Source: Candidatus Aminicenantota bacterium (lineage in GTDB: Bacteria > Acidobacteriota > Aminicenantia > JAMOAD01). From it: a DNA stretch of 14,640 nt. The position numbers and the translations under genes were made by a program. Within the stretch, counting starts at the first letter, position 1, and the number at the start of each line of letters is the position of its first letter. Shown one piece after another: positions 6,544 through 14,074 of the stretch. The stretch covers positions 1 through 14,640 of the forward strand of contig JAMOUT010000013.1 in assembly GCA_027061995.1 (NCBI GenBank), in the 5' to 3' direction. The notes under the pieces were generated by a model, which was given only the letters and a program-made list of their open reading frames with translations, did no database searches and was not told the origin of the DNA.

Positions 6544-8628
6544 ATGAAGAGAATATTAGTAATTATTTTTATCTTTACACTCGCCATCTTGATTTTTGCA
6601 GATGACAAATATTCGGGCGAAACTCCATTGTTTTCATCTTACATAGCTCCGTATGAAAGAAGTTCATATTTTGTTGACGAAGGTTATCACCTGACATATT
6701 ATGATGATTGTTCTCCCGTAAAACTTGAAAATAGTGTGTCAGGAAATATATTGTTGGGCTATAAGTTAGGTAAAATGTTTGCATATAAAGTGGATGATTA
6801 TTATGTTAAGCCTTACATTACAAAGTCTTATCCCGACTCTTTTGTTTTGGAAGCCGAACCATTTGTCGGTGTGAAAATAAAAATTGAATTTGCGGTTTAT
6901 TCCTCCGATAGTTTTATAATGAATATAGAGTTCGAAAAATCGAATTCATCTGAATTGGATATTTTCATTATATATGAAAATACGGGACAAGATGTAAATG
7001 CAAAATTATCGGGAAATAATTCTTTTCAAATATCCTATAAACAGAAAGGGAAAGGAAAATATTTTCAACAAAAAACATTAAAAGGGTTTCAAAATAAAAG
7101 GTATGGTTTGTTTGTAGCTGATAAGAGCATTTATTCATACGGAGGATATCAAAATTTGATAAATGATATAAGCACTGTTGTCGCAACGGATGAAAATATT
7201 TTAAATGGTTCTCTCAATAATCCGTTAAAAACGGTTGTTGTTGATTTTGTTTTTAAGAAAAGTAAAGATGAATTGAAAATTTACAAAAAAACCGTTCAAG
7301 AGAAAGATGAAAAGAGTTTGTCTTCGGGTATAAATCATCTTAAAAAAATTAAGTTTGACAGTATCATAAATTTTAATGAAAAAATTTTGAAGAACATTCC
7401 CGAAATCAGGTTTAAAAACAGGTTTGAGAGGTTATTATATTATGGAGGCATATATTTGGGCAGGCAACAATTTTTACCTGCAGCAGGGCAGTTTGATTAT
7501 CCTTATTATGTTTTTTCCCGAGAACCTAAGTGGGGTTGGGGGCATGAGGGACAGGTTTTTCATGAAAGTTTATCCATGCATACCATTGCTCTTTTTGATC
7601 CTATACTTGCGATAGGTTCTCAAAGAAATTTTTTCAAAGTCCAGGAAAAAGATGGTTATCTTCCATACAGGGTGGGTGGTTTTTTTACGAGAACTTTTCC
7701 TGTTAACGGAGAAAAAACAACATCCGCTCCCTATTTTTCATGGACAAATCTTGAGATATATAAAACAGCGAGAAAATCAGGTATTGTATCAAACAAAGAG
7801 TTGATAAAATATCTTCGGCAATCTTATGAGGCGGGAGTCAAATTTACAAATTATATTTTAAAAACAAGAGATAAAAATCATAATGGTTTGTTGGAGTGGG
7901 GAGGACATACTCTTCTTGAATGTGTTCGGGATTATCTTAATGCTGTTTTTGATCTATTGGGTAAAAAACCGGATACATTAAATCAACTTGAAGCTCTTGA
8001 TTTAAGTTCAATGGTTGTAAAGGAGATGAAATCCCTTTCAGAAATGGCAAAGATTTTAGGCAAAAAAGAAGAGTCTCTTAAATGGAAAAGGAAAGCTGAT
8101 AAAATGGCTTCCCTTATTAACAGATATATGTGGGATGAAAAAACAGGCTTTTACTATCACATTCATAAAAGGACAATGAATTTTAAAACTCCGACGGGTA
8201 TATTATTAAAAAGAAGAGAGATTATAGGATTTTTACCTTTATGGGCGGGAATAGCTTCAAAAAGGCAGGCTGAAATTCTTATAAAACATCTTACCGATGA
8301 AAAAGAGTTTTGGAGGAGATTCGGGATACCCACATTATCGGCGGATGATTATTATTATGATTCTCAGGTTTTATCATGTTGCAGATGGAATGGACCCGTA
8401 TGGATAACATGGGTGTATCCCGTGTTTAAAGGTGTTATGGATTACGGATATAAGGATATAGCGGAAGAAATATTATCGAAGATGGAAAAGGCAATGATAT
8501 TTCAATTAAGAAAAAATCATCGGTTTTGGGAGAGTTATTCGCCGGATTATACAAAAATTAATTCACCGAAAAATTATATTTGGGACACGCTAATTTCAAG
8601 AATGATATATGATATGCGGATTGAATAA
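6544..8628 (+). CDS. Exported GH63-like (alpha/alpha)6 glycosidase
   Basis: A 694-residue protein with a signal peptide (about residues 1-19, MKRILVIIFIFTLAILIFA), then a beta-rich region (about 25-285) and a C-terminal helical barrel. Stretches typical of the GH63/GH37 toroid fold are visible: GWGHEGQVFHESLSMH, NHNGLLEWGG, YMWDEKTGFYY, GFLPLWAGIA, RFGIPTLSADD and RWNGPVWI. The late FWESYSP (E663) fits the general-base Glu of this clan; the acid is less clear, with D463 and D470 in RDYLNAVFD as candidates. Relatives include YgjK-type glucosidases and mannosylglycerate/glucosylglycerate hydrolases, and the sugar substrate cannot be told from sequence. GGGAGGA lies 4 bases before the ATG. The gene is transcribed alone, divergently from the sulfur operon, and ends 15 bases from the convergent flippase gene. 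No sugar transporter is nearby. Confidence 0.78.
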   Translation: MKRILVIIFIFTLAILIFADDKYSGETPLFSSYIAPYERSSYFVDEGYHLTYYDDCSPVKLENSVSGNILLGYKLGKMFAYKVDDYYVKPYITKSYPDSFVLEAEPFVGVKIKIEFAVYSSDSFIMNIEFEKSNSSELDIFIIYENTGQDVNAKLSGNNSFQISYKQKGKGKYFQQKTLKGFQNKRYGLFVADKSIYSYGGYQNLINDISTVVATDENILNGSLNNPLKTVVVDFVFKKSKDELKIYKKTVQEKDEKSLSSGINHLKKIKFDSIINFNEKILKNIPEIRFKNRFERLLYYGGIYLGRQQFLPAAGQFDYPYYVFSREPKWGWGHEGQVFHESLSMHTIALFDPILAIGSQRNFFKVQEKDGYLPYRVGGFFTRTFPVNGEKTTSAPYFSWTNLEIYKTARKSGIVSNKELIKYLRQSYEAGVKFTNYILKTRDKNHNGLLEWGGHTLLECVRDYLNAVFDLLGKKPDTLNQLEALDLSSMVVKEMKSLSEMAKILGKKEESLKWKRKADKMASLINRYMWDEKTGFYYHIHKRTMNFKTPTGILLKRREIIGFLPLWAGIASKRQAEILIKHLTDEKEFWRRFGIPTLSADDYYYDSQVLSCCRWNGPVWITWVYPVFKGVMDYGYKDIAEEILSKMEKAMIFQLRKNHRFWESYSPDYTKINSPKNYIWDTLISRMIYDMRIE

Positions 8629-8643
8629 TGTTAAATATGGCAG

Positions 8644-9609
8644 TTAGTTTGTCTTATCTCTTTTCTTATAAAATATAATAAAAAAAGAGATAAGACCAAT
8701 TAAATATTCCCAGATTTGTGTGGTTGTATGAATTATGAACCCTATTAAAAAAGGATCTTTGATTCCTGTTTTCAGGAAATCAAAAATATATTTGAAAGAC
8801 AGTTCCCAAGTTCCGAAACCGGCTATCCCTTGAATAGGGATAATTGATGATAGCTCTGTCGCTGAAAGTCCGAAACTAAAAATGGAAAGGTTCTTTATAC
8901 TTAAAACCGTTTTTGTAAGCTCTTTAAAAAGAATAAAAAGAGAGATATATTTTAAAAATCTTATTATTAAACTTAAACACAGTATATTAACCCTCTCTTT
9001 ATTTGAGTTGTGTTTAATAAAATATGTTTTTACATTATTAATAATCAGTTTGATCTTTTTTGATTTATTTATAAAACCGAGTTTTTCAACTTGATTAATT
9101 ATCGGAATTGTCAGATAAAGAATTATGATTGCACTTGCGAAAATACCTAATAATAGAGAGTAAAACATTAAAATATTGTTGTTTGTATTAAAATATAGAA
9201 AAGCTATTGAAAGGAGTAATGTTAGGGAGAGCACATCATATATCATTGATATGATAAAACTGATTCCGGCTTCTTCTATTTTTATCCCTTCATTATTTGT
9301 AAAGTATGTGTAAAAAAAAAATGAAGCGGTTCTTGCGGGTAGAAGGTCCACTGAAAAATTGCGAACAAGAGTGATAAGAAAGAGTTTGGTGAATCCGATT
9401 TTATTGGAGAGTAATATTTTATACCTTAAAGTTCTAAAGATAGTTCCCGCAAGAGAAAAAAATATATATAAGATAATTCCGTTTAAAGTCAAATAGGATA
9501 TTGTTTCTTTTATTTTTGTAAGAGGAATTTTTCTAAAGAAAACATATATTATTATAGCGGATAAGATGATTGAAAAGATGATTTTAAGCGACCCCTTTTT
9601 ATCCGTCAT
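8644..9609 (-). CDS. UPF0104 / LPG-synthase transmembrane-family (flippase-like) membrane protein
   Basis: A 321-residue polytopic protein with about seven to eight membrane segments. Signatures of the lysylphosphatidylglycerol-synthase TM / UPF0104 family are present: an Arg pair near the second helix (IFRTLRYKILL), DLLPARTASFF, and LSSIIPIQGIAGFGTWELS near the C-terminus. Family members lacking the aminoacyl-transferase domain, as here, are mostly uncharacterised and are thought to move or flip lipid-linked substrates in envelope biogenesis. I chose the ATG at 9609, which overlaps the upstream TGA as ATGA and has GGGGA just before it; starting at 9660 would put 17 extra residues inside the preceding gene. 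Its C-terminal codons (RDKTN) form one arm of a long inverted repeat. Confidence 0.85.
   Translation of the reverse strand: MTDKKGSLKIIFSIILSAIIIYVFFRKIPLTKIKETISYLTLNGIILYIFFSLAGTIFRTLRYKILLSNKIGFTKLFLITLVRNFSVDLLPARTASFFFYTYFTNNEGIKIEEAGISFIISMIYDVLSLTLLLSIAFLYFNTNNNILMFYSLLLGIFASAIIILYLTIPIINQVEKLGFINKSKKIKLIINNVKTYFIKHNSNKERVNILCLSLIIRFLKYISLFILFKELTKTVLSIKNLSIFSFGLSATELSSIIPIQGIAGFGTWELSFKYIFDFLKTGIKDPFLIGFIIHTTTQIWEYLIGLISFFIIFYKKRDKTN
8651..8696. repeat. Perfect 14-bp inverted repeat at the convergent gene ends
   Basis: GTCTTATCTCTTTT (8651-8664) is the exact reverse complement of 8683-8696, with an 18-base AT-rich loop. Both arms are inside the last codons of the flippase-like gene and just past the glycosidase stop. 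There is no T run after either arm, so it is not a classical intrinsic terminator, but it could protect or punctuate both converging mRNAs. Confidence 0.75.
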
Positions 9610-11126
9610 TTTCCCCAATAGGGCATCATATCTTTTGCCGGCGAAGATGTTATATGCCAAATTTTGCCGGTTGAAATCTCTATTATTTTAATATCATAGT
9701 TACCGGATTTTAATTTGGGACCACTTGCATAAACAATATATTTATCGTCTGGAGAAAAAGATGGAAAATAATCATGTCTATCGCTATCGAGTGTCAATCT
9801 AACGGGTTTGAATATGTTGGAAGGGGTTATAATTATATCACCTTTATGATCAAATTTATGAGAGACCCAAGCTATGAATTTGCCCGAATGGGAAAACCTT
9901 CCTCTGCAACCACCGTAACCTTCCGATAATTTTTGAATTTTATTGGTTTTTAAATCCATTTTATAAATATTCCATCCGATAAATCTATTTGATGTTATTA
10001 AAAGATATCTATTATCGGGAGAAACAGCCGGAAGAGCATTTCTCCCTTTTAAAAATGTCAATCTATTAATTTTACCGGTTGAAAAATCATATCTGAATAT
10101 CTGTTCTCTACCTGAAATGAGTCTTGAGAAAAAAATGTATCTTCCGTCATAACTCCAAAACGGATACCTATCTTCCGAAGGAGAAGTAAAAAGTTTATTT
10201 ATTAACTTTTTTTTGAAATCATAAATATATATCTCAAATTTACCACTTCTGTTTGACTCAAAGACCATGGTTTTTCCGTCAGGTGATAAAACAGGATAGC
10301 CGTCAAAGCTTTTGTTCTTTGTTATCTGTTTTAATCCGCTGTTGTTTATTAAAAAGATATCTTCATTTCCTTTTCTATCGGATTGAAATACTATCTTTCC
10401 TTTAAATATCTCGGGAAGTTTTTCCGATTTTGAAGATGGAAAACCTATTATATACGGGAGCAGTTTTTTATATATAAATTTGGACATTTTGTAAAAACCT
10501 TTTTGTGATGGATGTATTCCGGGAAGAAGAGCGGGTTTATTAATAAAATAGTTGTATATATCAATAAGTTGTAAATTATTTTTTTCTGCGAGTTTTCTTA
10601 CGGTGGGTGCTATCTCTTTTTTCAATCTTATTTGTGATTTTTTATTAAAAGTGTTTATGTCAATATTAAAAATGGGCGGTGGTGTCAAAAGAAAAATGAT
10701 AATGTTTTTACCGCTTTTCCTCTCGTATTTTTTTATTATTCCGATTATATTTTTCATGTTTTCAATATATTTTATTTTGGGAGTTTTGTCGGAATCAATC
10801 CTCACATCATTTGTTCCGAGCATAATAAGAATAATTGAAGGGTTTGTCTTTTCTAAAATCGAGGATTGTTTTAAAAAACCGAGATATTCACCGGAATTAT
10901 TCCCCGGTCTTCCGGCTGAGACAACTTCTATCGATATTCCGTTTTCAGAAAACAAAGATTGGAGAATTTTAGGGTAATTGCCATAATCACTTTCTGTTAT
11001 ACTATCCCCGATACAAAGAATTTTAATTTGATTTGAGTTATGTTTTGAAAATTTCATCCCTATTAAAATTATAAGGAGAATAAGTGGAATGATAATCAAT
11101 GTAATCAACGATTTTTTATTTTTCAT
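9606..11126 (-). CDS. Membrane-anchored SGNH (GDSL) hydrolase fused to a TolB-like beta-propeller
   Basis: With the ATG at 11126 the protein has 506 residues: an uncleaved-looking N-terminal membrane segment (about 6-24), an SGNH domain (about 33-225) and a propeller (about 240-506). SGNH blocks are clear: GDSIT (40-44, Ser42), SAGRPGN (70-76), GTND (104-107) and GIHPS (203-207, His205). The catalytic Asp normally three residues before the His (DGIHPS) is replaced by Pro (LLPGIHPS). The propeller has about six PD40-type blades, with repeated SPDGKT, SYDGRY, SPDNRY, SHSGKF and SPDDKY turns each after a Phe/Tyr-Pro, closing with PYWGK. SGNH enzymes are esterases or O-acetylesterases; the propeller may bind glycan or protein. 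An alternative GTG start exists at 11141; neither has an SD, but the promoter position favours 11126. The gene overlaps the flippase-like gene by 4 bases. Confidence 0.82.
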   Translation of the reverse strand: MKNKKSLITLIIIPLILLIILIGMKFSKHNSNQIKILCIGDSITESDYGNYPKILQSLFSENGISIEVVSAGRPGNNSGEYLGFLKQSSILEKTNPSIILIMLGTNDVRIDSDKTPKIKYIENMKNIIGIIKKYERKSGKNIIIFLLTPPPIFNIDINTFNKKSQIRLKKEIAPTVRKLAEKNNLQLIDIYNYFINKPALLPGIHPSQKGFYKMSKFIYKKLLPYIIGFPSSKSEKLPEIFKGKIVFQSDRKGNEDIFLINNSGLKQITKNKSFDGYPVLSPDGKTMVFESNRSGKFEIYIYDFKKKLINKLFTSPSEDRYPFWSYDGRYIFFSRLISGREQIFRYDFSTGKINRLTFLKGRNALPAVSPDNRYLLITSNRFIGWNIYKMDLKTNKIQKLSEGYGGCRGRFSHSGKFIAWVSHKFDHKGDIIITPSNIFKPVRLTLDSDRHDYFPSFSPDDKYIVYASGPKLKSGNYDIKIIEISTGKIWHITSSPAKDMMPYWGK

Positions 11127-11131
11127 ATTAT

Positions 11132-11160
11132 TTAATAACACAGAAAAGAATTAATTACAA
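11132..11160 (-). promoter_or_regulatory. Possible extended -10 promoter of the SGNH gene
   Basis: On the minus strand TTGTAA (11160-11155) and TATTAA (11137-11132) are 17 bases apart, with TG one base before the -10 box. The -10 ends 5 bases before the ATG at 11126, which again predicts a leaderless transcript. AT-rich DNA raises the chance of a fortuitous match. Confidence 0.45.
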
Positions 11161-11270
11161 TTATGGTTTATTAATATTTCATTAATATCGTATTAATCCT
11201 ATTTATCAATTTTGTAGAATACATCAATAAAAAGCTTGAAAAAAATAATGAAAATTCAGTGCAATAAATA

Positions 11271-11285
11271 GGAGGTGTCACCCCC
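11271..11285. promoter_or_regulatory. GC-rich tight inverted repeat
   Basis: GGAGGTG (11271-11277), a central T, then CACCCCC form a near-perfect inverted repeat with one A/C mismatch and no loop, so it is better as a DNA protein-binding site than an RNA hairpin. It is an island of G and C in very AT-rich intergenic DNA. It looks like a ribosome site but no start codon follows at the right distance. Confidence 0.35.
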
Positions 11286-11417
11286 CGATAATCAAATTAA
11301 TAGCTCACCTTTCTTTAATGAAATATATCATCAATTTATATGCCATTGAATTAATTCTATTAATACATTGAAAATAGGGGGTTTTAGAAACCAATATTAT
11401 GCATAGTGTCCACAATG

Positions 11418-11433
11418 TGAACAAAAATGTTCA
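11418..11433. promoter_or_regulatory. Palindrome TGAACA-N4-TGTTCA, possible operator
   Basis: A perfect 6-bp inverted repeat with a 4-base A spacer lies about 18 bases upstream of the -35 box of the FHA regulator gene. The size and symmetry fit a dimeric repressor or activator site, possibly for autoregulation. The binding protein is unknown. Confidence 0.4.
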
Positions 11434-11450
11434 AAAATAAAACAAAGCTA

Positions 11451-11479
11451 TTGTTTTTTAATCTTATTAGGTTTATAAT
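11451..11479 (+). promoter_or_regulatory. Sigma-70-type promoter of the FHA regulator operon
   Basis: TTGTTT (11451-11456) and a perfect TATAAT (11474-11479) are 17 bases apart. The -10 ends 8 bases before the ATG at 11488, giving a leader of about zero to two bases, and no SD is present. The -35 box is in the second arm of AAAACAA-agcta-TTGTTTT (11439-11457), so a protein bound there would block it. Confidence 0.65.
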
Positions 11480-11487
11480 AGTTTATT

Positions 11488-13203
11488 ATGTTTATACTTA
11501 AAATTCTGTATCCTGATAAAAAGCGGGAAACTTATTATCTGAATTACGGTAAATTTGATATAGGTTCAAACAATTCAAATGATATTGAGATAATTGATAA
11601 AACAGTATCAAGAAAACATTGTAAATTGATGGTTGAAAAAGGGGAACCTCTTTATATTGTTGACAGTGGTAGTAAAAACGGGATTACTATTAACGGTGAA
11701 AAAGTTGACAGGGGTGAGTTACATGATGGTGATACTATACTGCTCGGAAGAATCAAATTATTGATTGAAGAGATTGCAGATAATGATGGGGTAAAATTTA
11801 AGAAAGGGGAAAAATTTAAAAAGATTTCCAACAAAGACAGCGGAGAAACTCGGGATATTTTTATAAGCACGGGAATATCTCTTATCTCCGTGATTAAAGC
11901 GATAGAGGAAAAAAATTCATCCAAATATTTTGATATAATTAATAAATATCTTTTATCAGCGGAGGATATTTTAATCGGAAAGAGAAGTAAAAAAGGGATA
12001 AAGATTCTCTATTTGGAGGGGGATAAAGAGTTTTTATTGGATTCTGTTGGTATGATTGATGGTGACAAAGATGAAACTATGAAAGATGGGGTTTATTATG
12101 CTGATTATAAGGATTTTTTTATCTTATGCAGAAAGAATGATACTTTTCCCATAACTCTTTTCAATAGTATAATTAATGTATATGATTATATTTTTGATTG
12201 CTCTTATTCCTCAAAAGTCTCGGGAATAGTTAAAAGGGATAGTGATGAATATATAATTAATCCCAATTTTATATTCAGATCTAAAATCATGAAAAACCTT
12301 GTTACAAGAGCGAAAAAATTGGCAAAATCAAATATTAACATTATGTTGAGGGGGGAATCAGGTGTGGGGAAAGAGCTTCTCGCCTCTTTTATTCATTACC
12401 ATAGTAAGAGAAAAAACAATCCCTTTGTAACTCTAAATTGTGCCGCAATTCCCGAGAATCTTCTTGAATCTGAGCTTTTCGGACATGAAAAAGGGGCTTT
12501 TACAGGTGCTATTAAATTGAAGATAGGAAAATTTGAGATGGCTGATAAAGGAACCCTTTTCCTCGATGAGGTAACCTCCACTTCCACTTATTTTCAGGCA
12601 AAATTATTGAGAGCAATTCAATTCGGTGAATTTTACCGATTAGGTGGAGATGAACCTGTAAAAGTCGATGTTCGGGTTATTTCCGCAACGAACAGTGATA
12701 TTGAACAGATGATAGAAGAGGGAAAATTCAGAGATGATCTCTATTTCAGATTGGTTGCAGAGGATATGTATATTCCGCCTCTGAGAGAAAGAAAAGATGA
12801 TATTCTTGAATTGGTAAAATTTTTCATTGAAAAATATTCTAAGGAAAATAAAAAAAATATAACGGGTATCAGTGATAAAGCTTTAAAAATACTGATATCT
12901 TATGATTTCCCCGGAAATATTCGGGAACTTGAGCATGAGATAGCGAAAATGGTTGTTTTGGCTGATGACGGAGATATATTAAGGGAGAAATATATTTCGG
13001 AAAAATTGAAGAATAAATCAAGAGTGATTAAAAGTAAAAATAAAACATGGGATTTGAATAAAAATGTGGAAGATTTGGAGAAAGAGATAATTATAAGGGC
13101 AATCGAAAATTTTAAAAATAAATCAAAGATTGCAAAGGAGTTGAATATCTCAAGAACGACTCTTGATATAAAGTTAAAAAAATATAATATAGAGGTGAAT
13201 TAA
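11488..13203 (+). CDS. FHA-domain sigma-54-dependent transcriptional activator
   Basis: A 571-residue regulator. The N-terminal FHA domain (about 18-96) has GS at 26-27, S41-R42 with H44, and N64-G65, the phosphothreonine-binding residues. Residues about 105-255 form a region I cannot name with confidence, possibly a degenerate GAF-like sensor. The AAA+ domain (about 265-490) has Walker A GESGVGKE (289-296), the sigma-54-contacting GAFTGA loop (336-341) and Walker B GTLFLDE (355-361). A Fis-type helix-turn-helix lies at the end (SKIAKELNISRTTLDIKLKKY). It should bind enhancer-like DNA and open sigma-54 promoters, with input from Ser/Thr phosphorylation through the FHA domain instead of a response-regulator receiver. 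The ATG has no SD and sits 8 bases after a -10 box. Its targets are not evident here. The editing-domain gene follows directly. Confidence 0.93.
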   Translation: MFILKILYPDKKRETYYLNYGKFDIGSNNSNDIEIIDKTVSRKHCKLMVEKGEPLYIVDSGSKNGITINGEKVDRGELHDGDTILLGRIKLLIEEIADNDGVKFKKGEKFKKISNKDSGETRDIFISTGISLISVIKAIEEKNSSKYFDIINKYLLSAEDILIGKRSKKGIKILYLEGDKEFLLDSVGMIDGDKDETMKDGVYYADYKDFFILCRKNDTFPITLFNSIINVYDYIFDCSYSSKVSGIVKRDSDEYIINPNFIFRSKIMKNLVTRAKKLAKSNINIMLRGESGVGKELLASFIHYHSKRKNNPFVTLNCAAIPENLLESELFGHEKGAFTGAIKLKIGKFEMADKGTLFLDEVTSTSTYFQAKLLRAIQFGEFYRLGGDEPVKVDVRVISATNSDIEQMIEEGKFRDDLYFRLVAEDMYIPPLRERKDDILELVKFFIEKYSKENKKNITGISDKALKILISYDFPGNIRELEHEIAKMVVLADDGDILREKYISEKLKNKSRVIKSKNKTWDLNKNVEDLEKEIIIRAIENFKNKSKIAKELNISRTTLDIKLKKYNIEVN

Positions 13204-13620
13204 TTGAGGGTTTTATTATGGAAAATGCAAAAGGTTAAATATAAAAAAGCGAAGAAAACTCTTGAAAAAGATTATTCTAATTCTGATGATAGTATGGAGA
13301 TAGACGGGGATATTATTATGGTTTTTATAAATGTGGAAAAAGAGGATGAGGAAACAGTGGATTCAAAAATAACAAAACTTGTAAAAAATATAAAGTGGTT
13401 TGGTAATAAGAACGGGTGTAATAATGTTTTGCTTCACTCGTTTGCTCATCTCTCTTCGAGCAAATCTGAGCCTGACACTGCTAAGTATGTTCTTGATAAA
13501 GCCGAGGAAAGACTTAAAAATGTGGATTATCAGGTTTCTCAGACCCCTTTCGGTTATCTTCTTGATATTGAATTATCTTCGAAAGGAGAGGCACTAACAA
13601 GATTTTTTAAAGAATTCTGA
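13204..13620 (+). CDS. Free-standing archaeal-type threonyl-tRNA synthetase editing domain
   Basis: A 138-residue protein resembling the N-terminal editing domain of archaeal ThrRS (tRNA-Thr_ED, a DTD-like fold that removes serine wrongly attached to tRNA-Thr). Shared landmarks are the MRVLL start, VFINVEKEDEE, HSFAHLSSSKSEP with H82 matching the catalytic-site His, TPFGYLLDIELSSKGEA with K127 matching the active-site Lys, and the overall length. The TTG at 13204 is chosen: AGAGGTG at 13191-13197 lies 6 bases upstream, and MRVLL aligns with the family N-terminus. It starts directly after the TAA of the FHA gene. The synthetase catalytic core is not in the window, so the protein probably acts in trans, although a different aminoacyl-tRNA target is possible. 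KGEA replaces the usual KGHP. Confidence 0.85.
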   Translation: MRVLLWKMQKVKYKKAKKTLEKDYSNSDDSMEIDGDIIMVFINVEKEDEETVDSKITKLVKNIKWFGNKNGCNNVLLHSFAHLSSSKSEPDTAKYVLDKAEERLKNVDYQVSQTPFGYLLDIELSSKGEALTRFFKEF

Positions 13621-13660
13621 TAATCATTGAGCTTTTGTATTAAATAAATAAAAGTTAAAG

Positions 13661-14062
13661 ATGGGAAAACAAAATCTGACGGAAAAACTATTAATTAAAG
13701 AAAACCGGAAAATCATATTTATAAATCAACCGGATTATTTTTATGATGAACTCTTATTATCTGAAAACATAAAAATTCATGATAATATCTCTCCTGACAT
13801 GGATTTGATAATCTTGTTTATTAATAATCTTATGGAATTTGATGGATATATCCCAATTGCCGTTGAAAATATTAAAAATGATGGTATTCTGTGGGTTTGT
13901 TATCCGAAAAAACATTCACCTGCGGAAAAAGATATTTCAAGAGATATGATACGGAAGAAAATGTTTAAAAAAGGTTATAAACAGGTTACGCAAATATCCA
14001 TTGATGAGATTTGGACAGGAATAAGATTCAGGAGAATTGAGTTGGTTCATAAAACTCGTTAA
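13661..14062 (+). CDS. Small DUF3052-like protein of unknown function
   Basis: A 133-residue soluble protein with no signal peptide or membrane segment. The pattern IIFINQPDYFYDELL, then ILWVCYPKKHS, then DISRDMIRKK and finally SIDEIWTGIRFRRIE matches a widespread family of small bacterial proteins (LWvsYPKk ... tDltRd ... siDdtWsalRFR) often labelled DUF3052. The function is unknown. A basic-looking YPKK segment followed by invariant Trp and Arg residues suggests a binding surface, but no enzyme motif is visible. It lies 40 bases after the editing-domain gene and is probably in the same transcript. The ATG has at best a weak AAAG-type SD. Confidence 0.65.
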   Translation: MGKQNLTEKLLIKENRKIIFINQPDYFYDELLLSENIKIHDNISPDMDLIILFINNLMEFDGYIPIAVENIKNDGILWVCYPKKHSPAEKDISRDMIRKKMFKKGYKQVTQISIDEIWTGIRFRRIELVHKTR

Positions 14063-14074
14063 TAATTAAGTGGA

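Larger units (their letters stand above)
11161..11450. other. Gene-free divergent intergenic region
   Basis: No coding region can be supported across 11127-11487. It holds the promoters of the SGNH and FHA genes at its two ends, a GC-rich inverted repeat at 11271-11285, a short repeat GGTTT-TAG-AAACC at 11380-11392, and a TGAACA palindrome at 11418-11433. A 24-codon GTG frame at about 11275 and a 36-codon frame on the other strand have no SD and no recognisable product. No sigma-54 GG-N10-GC promoter was seen. Confidence 0.6.

Noticed and set aside
9610-9660. Upstream start giving 17 extra residues on the flippase-like protein
   Set aside because: These residues overlap the coding end of the SGNH gene, whereas the ATG at 9609 forms a standard ATGA junction with a weak SD.
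10552-10977. 141-codon plus-strand frame
   Set aside because: It is antisense to the conserved SGNH domain, which has clear motifs on the other strand; the hydrophobic translation is a shadow.
11275-11349. Short GTG-started frame in the intergenic region
   Set aside because: No SD, no recognisable protein and only 24 codons.
11161-11487. Sigma-54 promoter for the FHA activator
   Set aside because: No GG-N10-GC element was found on either strand; a TATAAT promoter fits instead.
13218-13238. Six-codon frame MENAKG with a well-placed GAGGG upstream
   Set aside because: The overlapping TTG frame has a matching N-terminus to the editing-domain family and its own SD; the short frame is probably incidental.
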